26,738 nucleotides of DNA from Pseudomonadota bacterium (GTDB lineage: Bacteria > Pseudomonadota > Alphaproteobacteria > Rhizobiales > Devosiaceae): positions 1 to 26,738 of the forward strand of contig JAEWLC010000036.1 in NCBI GenBank assembly GCA_023393475.1, written 5' to 3'. The notes beneath the pieces are model-generated. The model saw only the letters and a program-made list of their open reading frames with translations, was not told the DNA's origin and searched no databases. Positions within the stretch are counted from its first letter, which is position 1, and every line of letters begins with the position of its first letter. Below, in pieces: positions 14,482-22,335 of the stretch. The position numbers were made by a program, and so were the translations under genes.

Positions 14482-15531
14482 ATGGACAACCCTTCGAGAC
14501 ACGTCGTTTCGCTCACCGGCCAGAAGCCGCGCTTTGCCGGCCCGCTCGGCTCGATAGCCCATGTCGACGCGCTCAACTTCAAGCTGCTGAAACGCCTGTC
14601 GATCCGCCGCCTGCTGCTCGAGAAGGGCGGCCTGCGCGAACCCCATTGGCACGCCAATGCGCATGAACTCGGCTACGCCGTCCGTGGCGAGGCGATGGTG
14701 ACGATCGCCGGCAACCACTCGACCCGCGACAGCTTCGTGGTGCGCGCCGGCGACATGTTCCTTGCTCCTTCGGGGAGCCTCCACGCGATCCAGAACCTCG
14801 GCGAGGACGAAGCCGAGTTCATCCTCGCCTTCTCCCATGAGCATCCCGAGGATTTCGGCCTCTCGGCCAGCTTCGGCGCAATGACGCCGGCAGTGCTCGG
14901 CAACACCTACGATGCTCCGGCCGAGGCGTTTGCCGCCTTCGGGCAGATCGCGGCATTGCCGTTCGAGCCAGAGATCGTGGCCTTGCCCGGCCCGACCCCA
15001 ATCGAGAACCAGGCCCTGCATGTCGATCCGATGAAGTTCAGCATCGAAGCCGCCCTGCCGGAGATCGATGGTCCGGCCGGTTCAGCGAAGTTGAGCAGGG
15101 CCAACCTCTGGCCAGTGCTCGACAACATCGCGATGTACTCGGTCCGCATCTCCGACCAGGGCATGCGCGAGCCGCACTGGCACCCCGAAACGGCCGAGAT
15201 GGGCTATGTGATCGAGGGCCACGCGCGGATGACCATCCTCGATCCGGACGGCAGCCGGGATACTTATGAACTGGCGCCGGGCGACGTCTATTTCATCCCG
15301 CCGGCCTATCCGCACCACATCGAGAATATCGGGACGGGCACGACGCACTTCCTGATCTTTTTCGATCGCGCCAACCCCGGCGACGTCGGCTTCCGCACCC
15401 TCGTCGGCAGCTTCTCGCGGGAGGTGCTCGCCGCGACCTTCGGCATGGCCGAGCCCGACCTGCCGCAGTTCCCCTTTACCGAAATCGATCCACTGCTGGT
15501 CACCCGCAGCAATCCGATCGATCCCGTCTGA
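14482..15531 (+). CDS. Bicupin, oxalate decarboxylase-like
   Basis: 349 residues forming two cupin domains (about 35-130 and 205-310). Each has a full metal site of the oxalate decarboxylase type: H55, H57, E62 and H101 in domain 1 (EPHWHANAHE, then PSGSLHAIQN), and H232, H234, E239 and H278 in domain 2 (EPHWHPETAE, then PPAYPHHIEN). Mn2+ is the usual metal. The lid that carries the catalytic SENST loop in Bacillus OxdC is replaced here by HEHPEDFGLS, so decarboxylation of oxalate is not assured; oxalate oxidase or another activity is possible. There is no signal peptide, so it is probably cytosolic. The ATG at 14482 has GGGAG upstream. dps follows 23 bp later, probably on the same transcript. 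Confidence 0.8.
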   Translation: MDNPSRHVVSLTGQKPRFAGPLGSIAHVDALNFKLLKRLSIRRLLLEKGGLREPHWHANAHELGYAVRGEAMVTIAGNHSTRDSFVVRAGDMFLAPSGSLHAIQNLGEDEAEFILAFSHEHPEDFGLSASFGAMTPAVLGNTYDAPAEAFAAFGQIAALPFEPEIVALPGPTPIENQALHVDPMKFSIEAALPEIDGPAGSAKLSRANLWPVLDNIAMYSVRISDQGMREPHWHPETAEMGYVIEGHARMTILDPDGSRDTYELAPGDVYFIPPAYPHHIENIGTGTTHFLIFFDRANPGDVGFRTLVGSFSREVLAATFGMAEPDLPQFPFTEIDPLLVTRSNPIDPV

Positions 15532-15554
15532 ACCCTTCACCACAGGAGACCACG

Positions 15555-16061
15555 ATGAACGAGCTCAACCTCAGGACTGCCGCCATTCGCACCCCCACTG
15601 CTCTTGGCCAGAATGCCAGCCGCGATATCGCTGCGGCGCTGACCGCGCTCCTTGCCGACACCTTCGCACTCTATCTCAAGACCAAGAACTTCCACTGGCA
15701 CATGTCGGGGCCGCACTTCCGCGACTATCACCTGATGCTCGACGAGCAAGCGGACCAGATCTTCGCCATCACCGACGATATCGCCGAGCGGGCCCGGAAG
15801 GTCGGTGGCCCGACGCTGCACTCGATCGGCCAGATCAGCCGGCTGCAGCGGATACCGGACAACGACGCCGACTTCGTCACGCCGGCCGACATGCTGGCTG
15901 AACTCGCCGAGGACAACCGCAAGTTCGCCGCGCTGCTCCGCGCCGCCCATGCAACGGCCGAGGAATACGACGACTTCGCCACGACCAGCCTCATCGAGGT
16001 GTGGATCGACGAGGCCGAACGCCGCGCCTGGTTCCTGTTCGAGGCCGGCCGGGACAACTGA
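15555..16061 (+). CDS. dps: Dps-family DNA-protection/ferritin-like protein
   Basis: 168 residues, a standard Dps length. The inter-subunit ferroxidase site is intact: H47 in KTKNFHWHMSGPHF, H59 and D63 in DYHLMLDEQAD, and D74 and E78 in ITDDIAERARKVGG, with the spacing seen in Listeria and E. coli Dps. The protein should form a dodecamer that oxidises Fe2+ with H2O2 and stores iron, protecting DNA from hydroxyl radicals. The N-terminal tail (about 20 residues) has only two arginines and no lysine, so strong DNA binding through this tail is doubtful. CAGGAG precedes the ATG. It is in an apparent operon with the bicupin and ahead of a GC-rich hairpin. Confidence 0.93.
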   Translation: MNELNLRTAAIRTPTALGQNASRDIAAALTALLADTFALYLKTKNFHWHMSGPHFRDYHLMLDEQADQIFAITDDIAERARKVGGPTLHSIGQISRLQRIPDNDADFVTPADMLAELAEDNRKFAALLRAAHATAEEYDDFATTSLIEVWIDEAERRAWFLFEAGRDN

Positions 16062-16085
16062 TCTCCGGGCAATTGGCGTGATGGT

Positions 16086-16112
16086 GGGGCCGTGGCAATT
16101 GCCATCGGCCCC
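16086..16112. terminator. Strong GC-rich hairpin after dps
   Basis: GGGGCCG and CGGCCCC flank a perfect 12-bp palindrome, TGGCAATTGCCA, with a single unpaired T. The stem begins 25 bp after the dps stop. No T-tract follows on the plus strand, so it is either an atypical terminator or mRNA-stabilising 3' structure for the bicupin-dps transcript, or a regulator site for the sugar transferase gene downstream. Confidence 0.4.
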
Positions 16113-16249
16113 GCTGCGCCTGAGGGGCGGGTGGAGCGGAGTACGCAGTAGTCGTCGGTAGATGGGGTCGGGCGGAAAAGTGATCGGCGGCTTCAACACC
16201 CTGTTCACCAGCCTCGCCTAGCGTGAGCTGAATCAGGTAGGCCCCCGGC

Positions 16250-17758
16250 ATGTTTCATCTCGATCCCAAACAGGCCGTACTCGAGTACGTCGCCCAGCCG
16301 GCAGGGGCGCATGCGCCCACCCAGCTGAGCGATCTCGCGGCAGCGGTGGCCGACCAGCCCTACGATCGGGTCTATTCCGAAACAGTCGTCGTGGGCCTCG
16401 CGCAGGCCGTGGAAACGCTGCTGCTGGTGATCACCGGCCTCTATGTCTTCGGCCTCAACGGCGGTGACACATTGCTCACGGTGCTCGCGACGCTGGGCAT
16501 CGTCGCCGTCACCGAGGCGGTCACCACGGCGCTCGGCCTGCACAAGGTCGCCGCCTATCGCCTCAGGAACCAGATCTGGAAGCCGGCGCTGGCCTGGTTC
16601 ATCGCCTTCGCGGTGTTCGCCGGCATGCTGCTGCTGTTCGATCGCGGCGAGGCGCTGTCGCGGACTTTCATCGGCGTGTTCTGGGCCTCGGGGCTGCTGG
16701 TGCTGGTGGCTTGGCGGGCAGCGCTACACCTGCTGGTCGTCCACGCGAGCATTGCCGGCCGCTTCCGGCGCCGGACCGTCATCGTCGGTGGCGGCAAGGA
16801 TGCCGAAGAACTCATCGCGCTGATGGATCGGGAGAAGGACGACATCCACCTCATCGGGCTGTTCGACGACCGCAGCGACCAGCGCTCACCGGACTCGGTG
16901 GCGAGCGTCGCCAAGCTCGGGCGGGTCGCCGACCTGATCGAGTTCGCGCGCCGGACCCGTGTCGACCTCGTGGTCGTGTCGATGCCACTGTTCGCCGAGC
17001 ACCGTGTGCTCGACATGCTGCGCCAGCTCTGGGTGCTGCCGGTCGACATCAGGCTCTCGGCCCACATGAGCAAGCTGAAATTCACCCGCAAGGCCTACAG
17101 CTATGTCGGCGGCATTCCGGTGTTCGACATGGCCGACCGGCCGATTTCGGACTGGGACCGGGTGTTCAAGTGGCTGTTCGACAAGGTGGTGGCGCTCACC
17201 GCGCTGATCGTCCTCTCGCCGATCATGATCGGCACCGCCATCGCCATCAAGCTCGAGAGCAAGGGCCCGGTGTTCTTCCGGCAGAAGCGCCATGGCTTCA
17301 ACAACCAGCTGGTCGAGATCTGGAAGTTCCGTTCGATGCGGACGGACATGCTGGACGCCAATGCCAGCAAGCTCGTCACCAAGGACGATCCGCGCGTGAC
17401 GAGGGTCGGAAGGTTCATCCGCAAGACCTCGATCGATGAGCTGCCGCAACTGTTCAACGTGCTGGCGGGGGAGCTGTCGATCGTCGGGCCGCGGCCGCAT
17501 GCGCTGGCCGCCAAGGCCGCGAACCAGCTCTACCACGAGGCGGTGGACGGGTATTTCGCCCGCCATCGGGTGAAGCCGGGAATGACCGGTTGGGCCCAGA
17601 TCAACGGCTGGCGGGGCGAGACCGACACCGTCGACAAGATCATGCAGCGCGTCGACCACGATCTCTACTACATCGAGAACTGGTCGCTCTGGCTCGACCT
17701 GAAGATCGTGCTGCTGACGCCGCTCTCGCTGGTGACCCAGCGCAAGAACGCCTTCTGA
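16250..17758 (+). CDS. Undecaprenyl-phosphate hexose-1-phosphate transferase (priming enzyme)
   Basis: 502 residues in the WcaJ/WbaP-type arrangement: four N-terminal membrane segments (about 45-165), a nucleotide-binding-like middle domain (RTVIVGGGKDAEEL, 175-188), then a re-entrant helix and the C-terminal bacterial sugar transferase domain (about 300-502). Signature elements are SPIMIGTAIAIKLESKGP, FFRQKRHG, WKFRSMRTD, the catalytic D396/E397 in TSIDELPQLFNVLAGELS, VGPRPHA and KPGMTGWAQINGWRGET. It links a hexose-1-phosphate, often glucose or galactose, to undecaprenyl phosphate as the first step of exopolysaccharide synthesis. It lies about 13 kb from the other polysaccharide genes of the window and is not in an obvious operon with its neighbours. 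Sugar choice cannot be read. Confidence 0.92.
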   Translation: MFHLDPKQAVLEYVAQPAGAHAPTQLSDLAAAVADQPYDRVYSETVVVGLAQAVETLLLVITGLYVFGLNGGDTLLTVLATLGIVAVTEAVTTALGLHKVAAYRLRNQIWKPALAWFIAFAVFAGMLLLFDRGEALSRTFIGVFWASGLLVLVAWRAALHLLVVHASIAGRFRRRTVIVGGGKDAEELIALMDREKDDIHLIGLFDDRSDQRSPDSVASVAKLGRVADLIEFARRTRVDLVVVSMPLFAEHRVLDMLRQLWVLPVDIRLSAHMSKLKFTRKAYSYVGGIPVFDMADRPISDWDRVFKWLFDKVVALTALIVLSPIMIGTAIAIKLESKGPVFFRQKRHGFNNQLVEIWKFRSMRTDMLDANASKLVTKDDPRVTRVGRFIRKTSIDELPQLFNVLAGELSIVGPRPHALAAKAANQLYHEAVDGYFARHRVKPGMTGWAQINGWRGETDTVDKIMQRVDHDLYYIENWSLWLDLKIVLLTPLSLVTQRKNAF

Positions 17759-17849
17759 TCCTCGCTCCGGCGGCGCTTCCGTCCGACACAAGGACCATTG
17801 CAACCGTGGCTGGCATCGACTGAGATGGCTTCTCCTGGGAGGGGGAACC

Positions 17850-18920
17850 ATGGCCAAGCTGCGCGTCGCCGGCATCAATTTCGACCACATGCATATGGGA
17901 GACCTGCTGCGTGAGGTCGACGGCCATCCCGAGACCGAGATCGCCGCGATCTTCGATCCGGATCCGAAGCGGATGGAGCGCGCGATCGCGCAGTTCGGCA
18001 TCGGGCCCGACCGGGTCTTCACCGATCTCGGAAGATGCCTAGACGCCGTGCGGCCCGACCTCGCGATCCTCTGCTCGGCCCCAGCCGAGCACGCGTCATA
18101 TGTCGAAGCCATTGCGCCGACCGGTGCACATATCCTCGTCGAGAAGCCCTTCGCATCGTCAGTTGCCCACGCGCGGCGCATGATCGCGGCGATGAGGCCC
18201 GGCCAGAAGCTCGCCATCAACTGGCCGCTCGCCTGGTATCGCAGCCACAATACCGCCAAGCGCCTGCTCGACGAGGGACGGATCGGCGACCTCATCGAGG
18301 TGCATTACTACGACGGTAACCGCGGCCCGCTCTATCACCTCGCCGACAAGGTGGAGGTCACCGACGCCGAGGTCGAACGGCAGAAGCCGGGCAGCTGGTT
18401 CTACAAGCAGGCCTCGGGCGGCGGCAGCCTGATCGATTATCTTGGTTACGGCACGACGCTCGGCACATGGTTCCAGGGCGGGGCCGAACCCGTCGAGATC
18501 ACCGCGGTCATCGACGAAACGCCCGGCATCGAGGTCGACCAGCATTCGATCACCGTGGCCCGCTACGCGCAGGGGCTGTCGAAGTTCGAAACGCGCTGGG
18601 GCACGATTTCCGACCCGTGGACGCAGCAGCCGATCCCCAAATGCGGCTTCATCCTCGTCGGCACGACGGGGGCGATTTCGAGCTATGACTACGACAGCCA
18701 CGTCACCCTGCAGCTGCGGGGCGGGACGCCGGAGGAGGTCGCGGTCGACGAGCCGCGGCCGGGGCGGCGCGGGGCTATCGACTACATGGTCGACAGAATC
18801 CGCAACGACCTGCCGGCCGAGGGACCGCTGTCGCCTGAGCTCTGCCTCGTCGGACAGCGCATGATCGACACGGCGCTCGCCTCGGCTCGGTCGAAGCGCA
18901 CCGAGCCGCTGCTGCCATGA
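17850..18920 (+). CDS. Gfo/Idh/MocA-family oxidoreductase, atypical
   Basis: 356 residues with the two-domain shape of the family: an N-terminal Rossmann domain (about 1-120) and a C-terminal sheet domain. The nucleotide-binding glycine loop is unusual, reading VAGINFDHMHMGD in place of GxGxxG. The dinucleotide-site motif EKP is present (98-100). The usual catalytic D-x-G-x-H-x2-D pattern is replaced by DYLGYGTT (196-203), so the expected His is Tyr and the Asp is Thr. These changes suggest a subfamily with different chemistry or a non-redox role. GGGAGGGGG precedes the ATG. The stop is coupled by ATGA to the second oxidoreductase. Members of the family oxidise or reduce sugars, inositols or glycosides with NAD(P). 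Confidence 0.85.
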   Translation: MAKLRVAGINFDHMHMGDLLREVDGHPETEIAAIFDPDPKRMERAIAQFGIGPDRVFTDLGRCLDAVRPDLAILCSAPAEHASYVEAIAPTGAHILVEKPFASSVAHARRMIAAMRPGQKLAINWPLAWYRSHNTAKRLLDEGRIGDLIEVHYYDGNRGPLYHLADKVEVTDAEVERQKPGSWFYKQASGGGSLIDYLGYGTTLGTWFQGGAEPVEITAVIDETPGIEVDQHSITVARYAQGLSKFETRWGTISDPWTQQPIPKCGFILVGTTGAISSYDYDSHVTLQLRGGTPEEVAVDEPRPGRRGAIDYMVDRIRNDLPAEGPLSPELCLVGQRMIDTALASARSKRTEPLLP

Positions 18921-20032
18921 GCGAGGAGGCGCACGCGCTGGCGTCGAAGGTGGCTGCAGAGGTCGCGCCGCCCGAGGTCGACTACCTGCCGCCGATGCCG
19001 GTACGCCGGGACCATCCCATCGCGCTGATCGGGGCGGGCGGGATTTCGTCGGCACACCTCGATGCCTATCGGGCCGCCGGGTTCGACGTGAAGGTGATTG
19101 CCAGCCGGACGCTCGCCCATGCGGTGGCGCGGCGCGACGCGTTCTTTCCGGCGGCTGAGGCGACCGACGATGTTCTGGGGACGATGGCGCGACCTGATAT
19201 CGCAGTGGTCGATATCACCACGCATCCCGAGCAGCGGGCGGCGCTGATCGAGGCGGCGCTCGACGCGGGCAAGCACGTGCTGTCGCAAAAACCCTTCGTG
19301 CTCGACCTCGCGGTCGGCGAACGGCTGGTGGACGTGGCCGAGGCCCGGGGGCTCATGCTGGCGGTGAACCAGCAGGGGCGCTGGGCGCCGCATCTGAGCT
19401 TCATGCGCGAGGCGGTGCGGGCGGGGCTCGTGGGCGAGGTCCAGTCGGTCAACCTCGGCATCCACTGGGACCATTCGTGGGTCGCGGGCACGCAGCATGA
19501 TGAGGTCGACGACCTGATCCTCTACGACTTCGCCATCCACTGGTTCGACTTCCTCGCGAGCCTCATCGGTGGGGAGGCGAGTTCGGTCCATGCCACCACG
19601 ACCCGTGCGCCCGGGCAGACGCCGCGGCCGGCGATGCTGGCGCAGGCGCTGGTGGCGTTTCCGGGGGGACAGGCCGCGCTGCAGTTCGACGGGGCGACGC
19701 GGCATGGACCGCGGGACCGCACCGTCATCACGGGGAGTGCGGGGACGCTCGAGAGCATCGGTCCGGACCTCGGGCAGCAACAGGTGACCTTCACCGATGC
19801 CTCAGGGTTTTCGCGTCCGGTGCTGGCGGGGACGTGGTTCAACGACGGTTTTGCGGGCGCCATGGGCGCATTGCTCAGCGCGGTGGAGACTGGCGAGCCG
19901 CCGCTTCACAATGCGCGCGACAACCTCCGGAGCCTCGAGCTGGCTTTTGCCGCCATTGCCTCGTCGCATCGGGGCGTGCCGGTGCGGCCGGGCAGCGTCC
20001 GATCGATGACGGAGGCGACGGGGCGCGGCTAA
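18917..20032 (+). CDS. Gfo/Idh/MocA-family oxidoreductase
   Basis: 371 residues. After a 33-residue extension the Rossmann domain begins with PIALIGAGGISSAHLDAY (glycine loop 39-44). The EKP motif is changed to QKP (124-126). The catalytic pattern is complete: DFAIHWFD gives D204, H208 and D211, next to an acidic run (HDEVDDL). It should be an NAD(P)-dependent dehydrogenase acting on a sugar or glycoside hydroxyl. It starts within the stop of the first Gfo/Idh gene (ATGA at 18917-18920), so both are made together and may form a complex. A 93-bp gap separates it from the desaturase. The substrate is not identifiable; the opposite-strand sugar transporter and GH116 enzyme make a glycoside likely. 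Confidence 0.9.
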   Translation: MSEEAHALASKVAAEVAPPEVDYLPPMPVRRDHPIALIGAGGISSAHLDAYRAAGFDVKVIASRTLAHAVARRDAFFPAAEATDDVLGTMARPDIAVVDITTHPEQRAALIEAALDAGKHVLSQKPFVLDLAVGERLVDVAEARGLMLAVNQQGRWAPHLSFMREAVRAGLVGEVQSVNLGIHWDHSWVAGTQHDEVDDLILYDFAIHWFDFLASLIGGEASSVHATTTRAPGQTPRPAMLAQALVAFPGGQAALQFDGATRHGPRDRTVITGSAGTLESIGPDLGQQQVTFTDASGFSRPVLAGTWFNDGFAGAMGALLSAVETGEPPLHNARDNLRSLELAFAAIASSHRGVPVRPGSVRSMTEATGRG

Positions 20033-20125
20033 GGTATCAGTGCCCGAGGCTGGACGGCGGCGGCGTTCCGCTTTCTACTGCGGGACTGAATTTGGCCGTA
20101 ACGACCGGGGGGATCGCTACACCTG

Positions 20126-21229
20126 ATGACCCGCACAGGCATACCGAAGCGCGACTACAGCATCGTCGGGCCCGAGGCGCAGCGCGCCGTCGAGCGCGGG
20201 CTTGCCGCGGCCGAGTGGTACCACACCGAGGTGCCGCGGGCGCTGATGAAGGAGCTGATGCAGCGCTCGGATGGGCCGGCCATCCGAGACAGCCTGATCT
20301 GGCTCGGCCTGCTGCTCGTGACGGGTGCCGGGGGCGTCATCTTCTGGGGCACCTGGTGGTGCGTGCCGTTCTTCCTCGTCTATGGCGTGCTCTATGGGTC
20401 GGCCAGCGACAGCCGCTGGCATGAATGTGGGCATGGCACGGCGTTCAAGACGCCGTGGATGAACCGGGTGATCTACCAGATCGCCTGCTTCATGGTGATG
20501 CGGAACCCGATCACCTGGAAGTGGAGCCACGCCCGGCACCACTCCGACACCATCATCGTCGGCCGCGACGTCGAGATCGCGGTGATGCGGCCGCCGGTAC
20601 TGTTCAGGGTGCTGCTCAACGTATTCGGCATCATCGACGTCTGGTACGCCATGAACGACATGGTGCGGAACGCCGCCGGCAATCTGAGCGAGGCGGAAAA
20701 GAGCTTCATCCCCAAGGGCGACTGGCCCAAGGCGGTGCGCGTGGCGCGGGTGTGGGTGGTGATCTACCTCGGCACGGCGGCAACGGCGATCGCCATGCAG
20801 TCGATCCTGCCGTTCATGCTGATCGGGTTGCCGCGCATGTATGGCTGCTGGCACATGGTGATGGTCGGGCTGCTGCAGCACGGCGCGCTGGCCGAGGATG
20901 TCACCGACCACCGGCTCAACACGCGGACTGTGTTGATGAATCCGGTTAGCCGCTTCCTCTATCTCGACATGAACTACCACGTCGAACATCACATGTTCCC
21001 AGTGGTGCCGTATCACGCGCTGAAGCGGCTGCACGAGACGATCAAGCACGACCTGCCGCCGCCGACCCCGTCCATCCTCGCCGGCTATCGCGAGATGATC
21101 CCGATCTGGCTGCGCCAGTTGCGGGGCGAGGACGTGGTGGCGCGCAAGGAACTGCCGCCCACGGCCAAGCCCTATCGCGAGGACCTGCAGCCGGAGGTGT
21201 CGATGAGCGGCGCGGGCGCGGCTGAATAA
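20126..21229 (+). CDS. Membrane fatty-acid-desaturase-family protein
   Basis: 367 residues. The three histidine boxes of di-iron membrane desaturases and hydroxylases are complete: HECGH (99-103), HARHH (135-139) and HVEHH (285-289). Further candidate ligands or conserved residues are H252 and H262. Hydrophobic pairs (about 57-92, 113-126 and 206-245) give the usual four-helix topology with the boxes in the cytoplasm. The family uses O2 and electrons to desaturate or hydroxylate acyl chains, sphingoid bases, carotenoids or alkyl groups; the substrate here is unknown. It follows the Gfo/Idh pair on the same strand and ends 10 bp from the convergent transporter ATPase gene. The neighbourhood suggests a lipid or glycolipid context rather than bulk fatty-acid metabolism, but this is inference. 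Confidence 0.85.
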   Translation: MTRTGIPKRDYSIVGPEAQRAVERGLAAAEWYHTEVPRALMKELMQRSDGPAIRDSLIWLGLLLVTGAGGVIFWGTWWCVPFFLVYGVLYGSASDSRWHECGHGTAFKTPWMNRVIYQIACFMVMRNPITWKWSHARHHSDTIIVGRDVEIAVMRPPVLFRVLLNVFGIIDVWYAMNDMVRNAAGNLSEAEKSFIPKGDWPKAVRVARVWVVIYLGTAATAIAMQSILPFMLIGLPRMYGCWHMVMVGLLQHGALAEDVTDHRLNTRTVLMNPVSRFLYLDMNYHVEHHMFPVVPYHALKRLHETIKHDLPPPTPSILAGYREMIPIWLRQLRGEDVVARKELPPTAKPYREDLQPEVSMSGAGAAE

Positions 21230-21239
21230 TACGATTATT
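21225..21239. terminator. AT-rich palindrome between convergent genes
   Basis: AATAAT-ACG-ATTATT is a perfect inverted repeat that includes the desaturase stop codon and abuts the stop of the ATPase gene. It is the only obvious structure in the 10-bp gap between the two converging operons. The stem has no GC pair, so as a terminator it would be weak. Confidence 0.25.
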
Positions 21240-22331
21240 TCAACTGCTTAGATAGGCGCTCCGCCAGTCCTCGGTGGCGCCGACCGTTGTGCCGGTCTCG
21301 TCGAACAGGTGCACGAAGGCGGGCGGGAGGCCGACAGCGATCGTGTCGCCGGACTGGATAGCCGAGATTCCGCGCAGCGCGACGGTGAAGGGCGCGCCGC
21401 CGGCCGTCAGGCCGTGGACGATGGTTTCCGAGCCCAGCACTTCGGTCGTTCCGACGGTGACGCGGAGCGGACCGCTGCCGAGTTCTGCATGTTCGGGACG
21501 GATGCCGACCATTATAGGCGCGCCGTCGGCGAGGGGGATAACTCGGCCGGGAAGCGGGATCGTCGTGTCTTCGAGCGCCACCGCGCCGTCGCGGACGGTG
21601 CCGGCGAGGAAGTTCATCGGCGGGGCGCCAAGGAAGCCGGCAACGAAGCGGTTGCGCGGGCGGGCGTAGAGCTCGATGGGCGAGCCGACCTGCTCGACGC
21701 GGCCGTCGTTGAGCACCACGATCTGGTCGGCCATGGTCATCGCCTCGACCTGGTCGTGGGTGACATAAACCATTGTGGAACCTAGCCGTTTATGGAGCGA
21801 GATGAGCTCGCCACGCATCTTGATGCGCAGTTCCGCGTCGAGGTTGGAGAGGGGTTCGTCGAAGAGGAAGGCCTTGGGTTCCTTGACGATGGCGCGGCCG
21901 ATGGCGACGCGCTGGCTCTGGCCGCCGGAGAGCTGGTTGGGACGGCGGTTGAGCAGATGCCCGATCTGCAGGATATCGGCAGCCTTCTTCACCCGCGCGG
22001 CGATCTCGGGCTTGGCAAGTCGTTGATTTTCAAGTCCGAATTTCAGGTTCTGCTCGACGCTCATATGGGGATAGAGCGCGTAGGACTGGAACACCATGGC
22101 CATGCCGCGGGCCGAGGGCAGGAGGTGGTCGCAGCGGGTGCCGTCGATTTGCACCTCGCCGCTGGTGACCTCCTCGAGCCCGGCCATCATGCGCAGAAGC
22201 GTCGACTTTCCGCAGCCCGAGGGGCCGACGAAGACGGTAAAGGAGCCGTCGCGGATGGTGAGGTCGATACCGTGGATTACCTCCAGCGCCTGGAAGCTCT
22301 TGGTCACCGATTTGAGCTGGATCTCGGCCAT
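21240..22331 (-). CDS. Sugar ABC transporter ATP-binding protein (MalK/UgpC type)
   Basis: 363 residues. Nucleotide-binding domain: Walker A GPSGCGKST (36-44), Q-loop Q82, signature LSGGQ (134-138), Walker B FLFDEP (155-160) and H-loop H192 in VTHDQ. The C-terminal TOBE/OB region (about 235-363) has the LYARPRNRFVAGFLGAPPMN start typical of MalK/UgpC proteins that energise CUT1 sugar importers. The ATG at 22331 lies 4 bp after the GH116 stop; the frame is open to 22388, but that part lies within GH116. It is the last gene of the transporter operon and energises the two permeases encoded upstream. Substrate cannot be read from this subunit. Confidence 0.95.
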   Translation of the reverse strand: MAEIQLKSVTKSFQALEVIHGIDLTIRDGSFTVFVGPSGCGKSTLLRMMAGLEEVTSGEVQIDGTRCDHLLPSARGMAMVFQSYALYPHMSVEQNLKFGLENQRLAKPEIAARVKKAADILQIGHLLNRRPNQLSGGQSQRVAIGRAIVKEPKAFLFDEPLSNLDAELRIKMRGELISLHKRLGSTMVYVTHDQVEAMTMADQIVVLNDGRVEQVGSPIELYARPRNRFVAGFLGAPPMNFLAGTVRDGAVALEDTTIPLPGRVIPLADGAPIMVGIRPEHAELGSGPLRVTVGTTEVLGSETIVHGLTAGGAPFTVALRGISAIQSGDTIAVGLPPAFVHLFDETGTTVGATEDWRSAYLSS

Positions 22332-22335
22332 GACT

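Noticed and set aside
14335..15021. 228-residue open frame opposite the bicupin
   Set aside because: The plus strand has two complete cupin metal sites here; the minus frame has no recognisable motif.
20117..21049. 310-residue frame opposite the desaturase
   Set aside because: His/Asp/Pro-rich shadow; the plus strand carries three intact histidine boxes.
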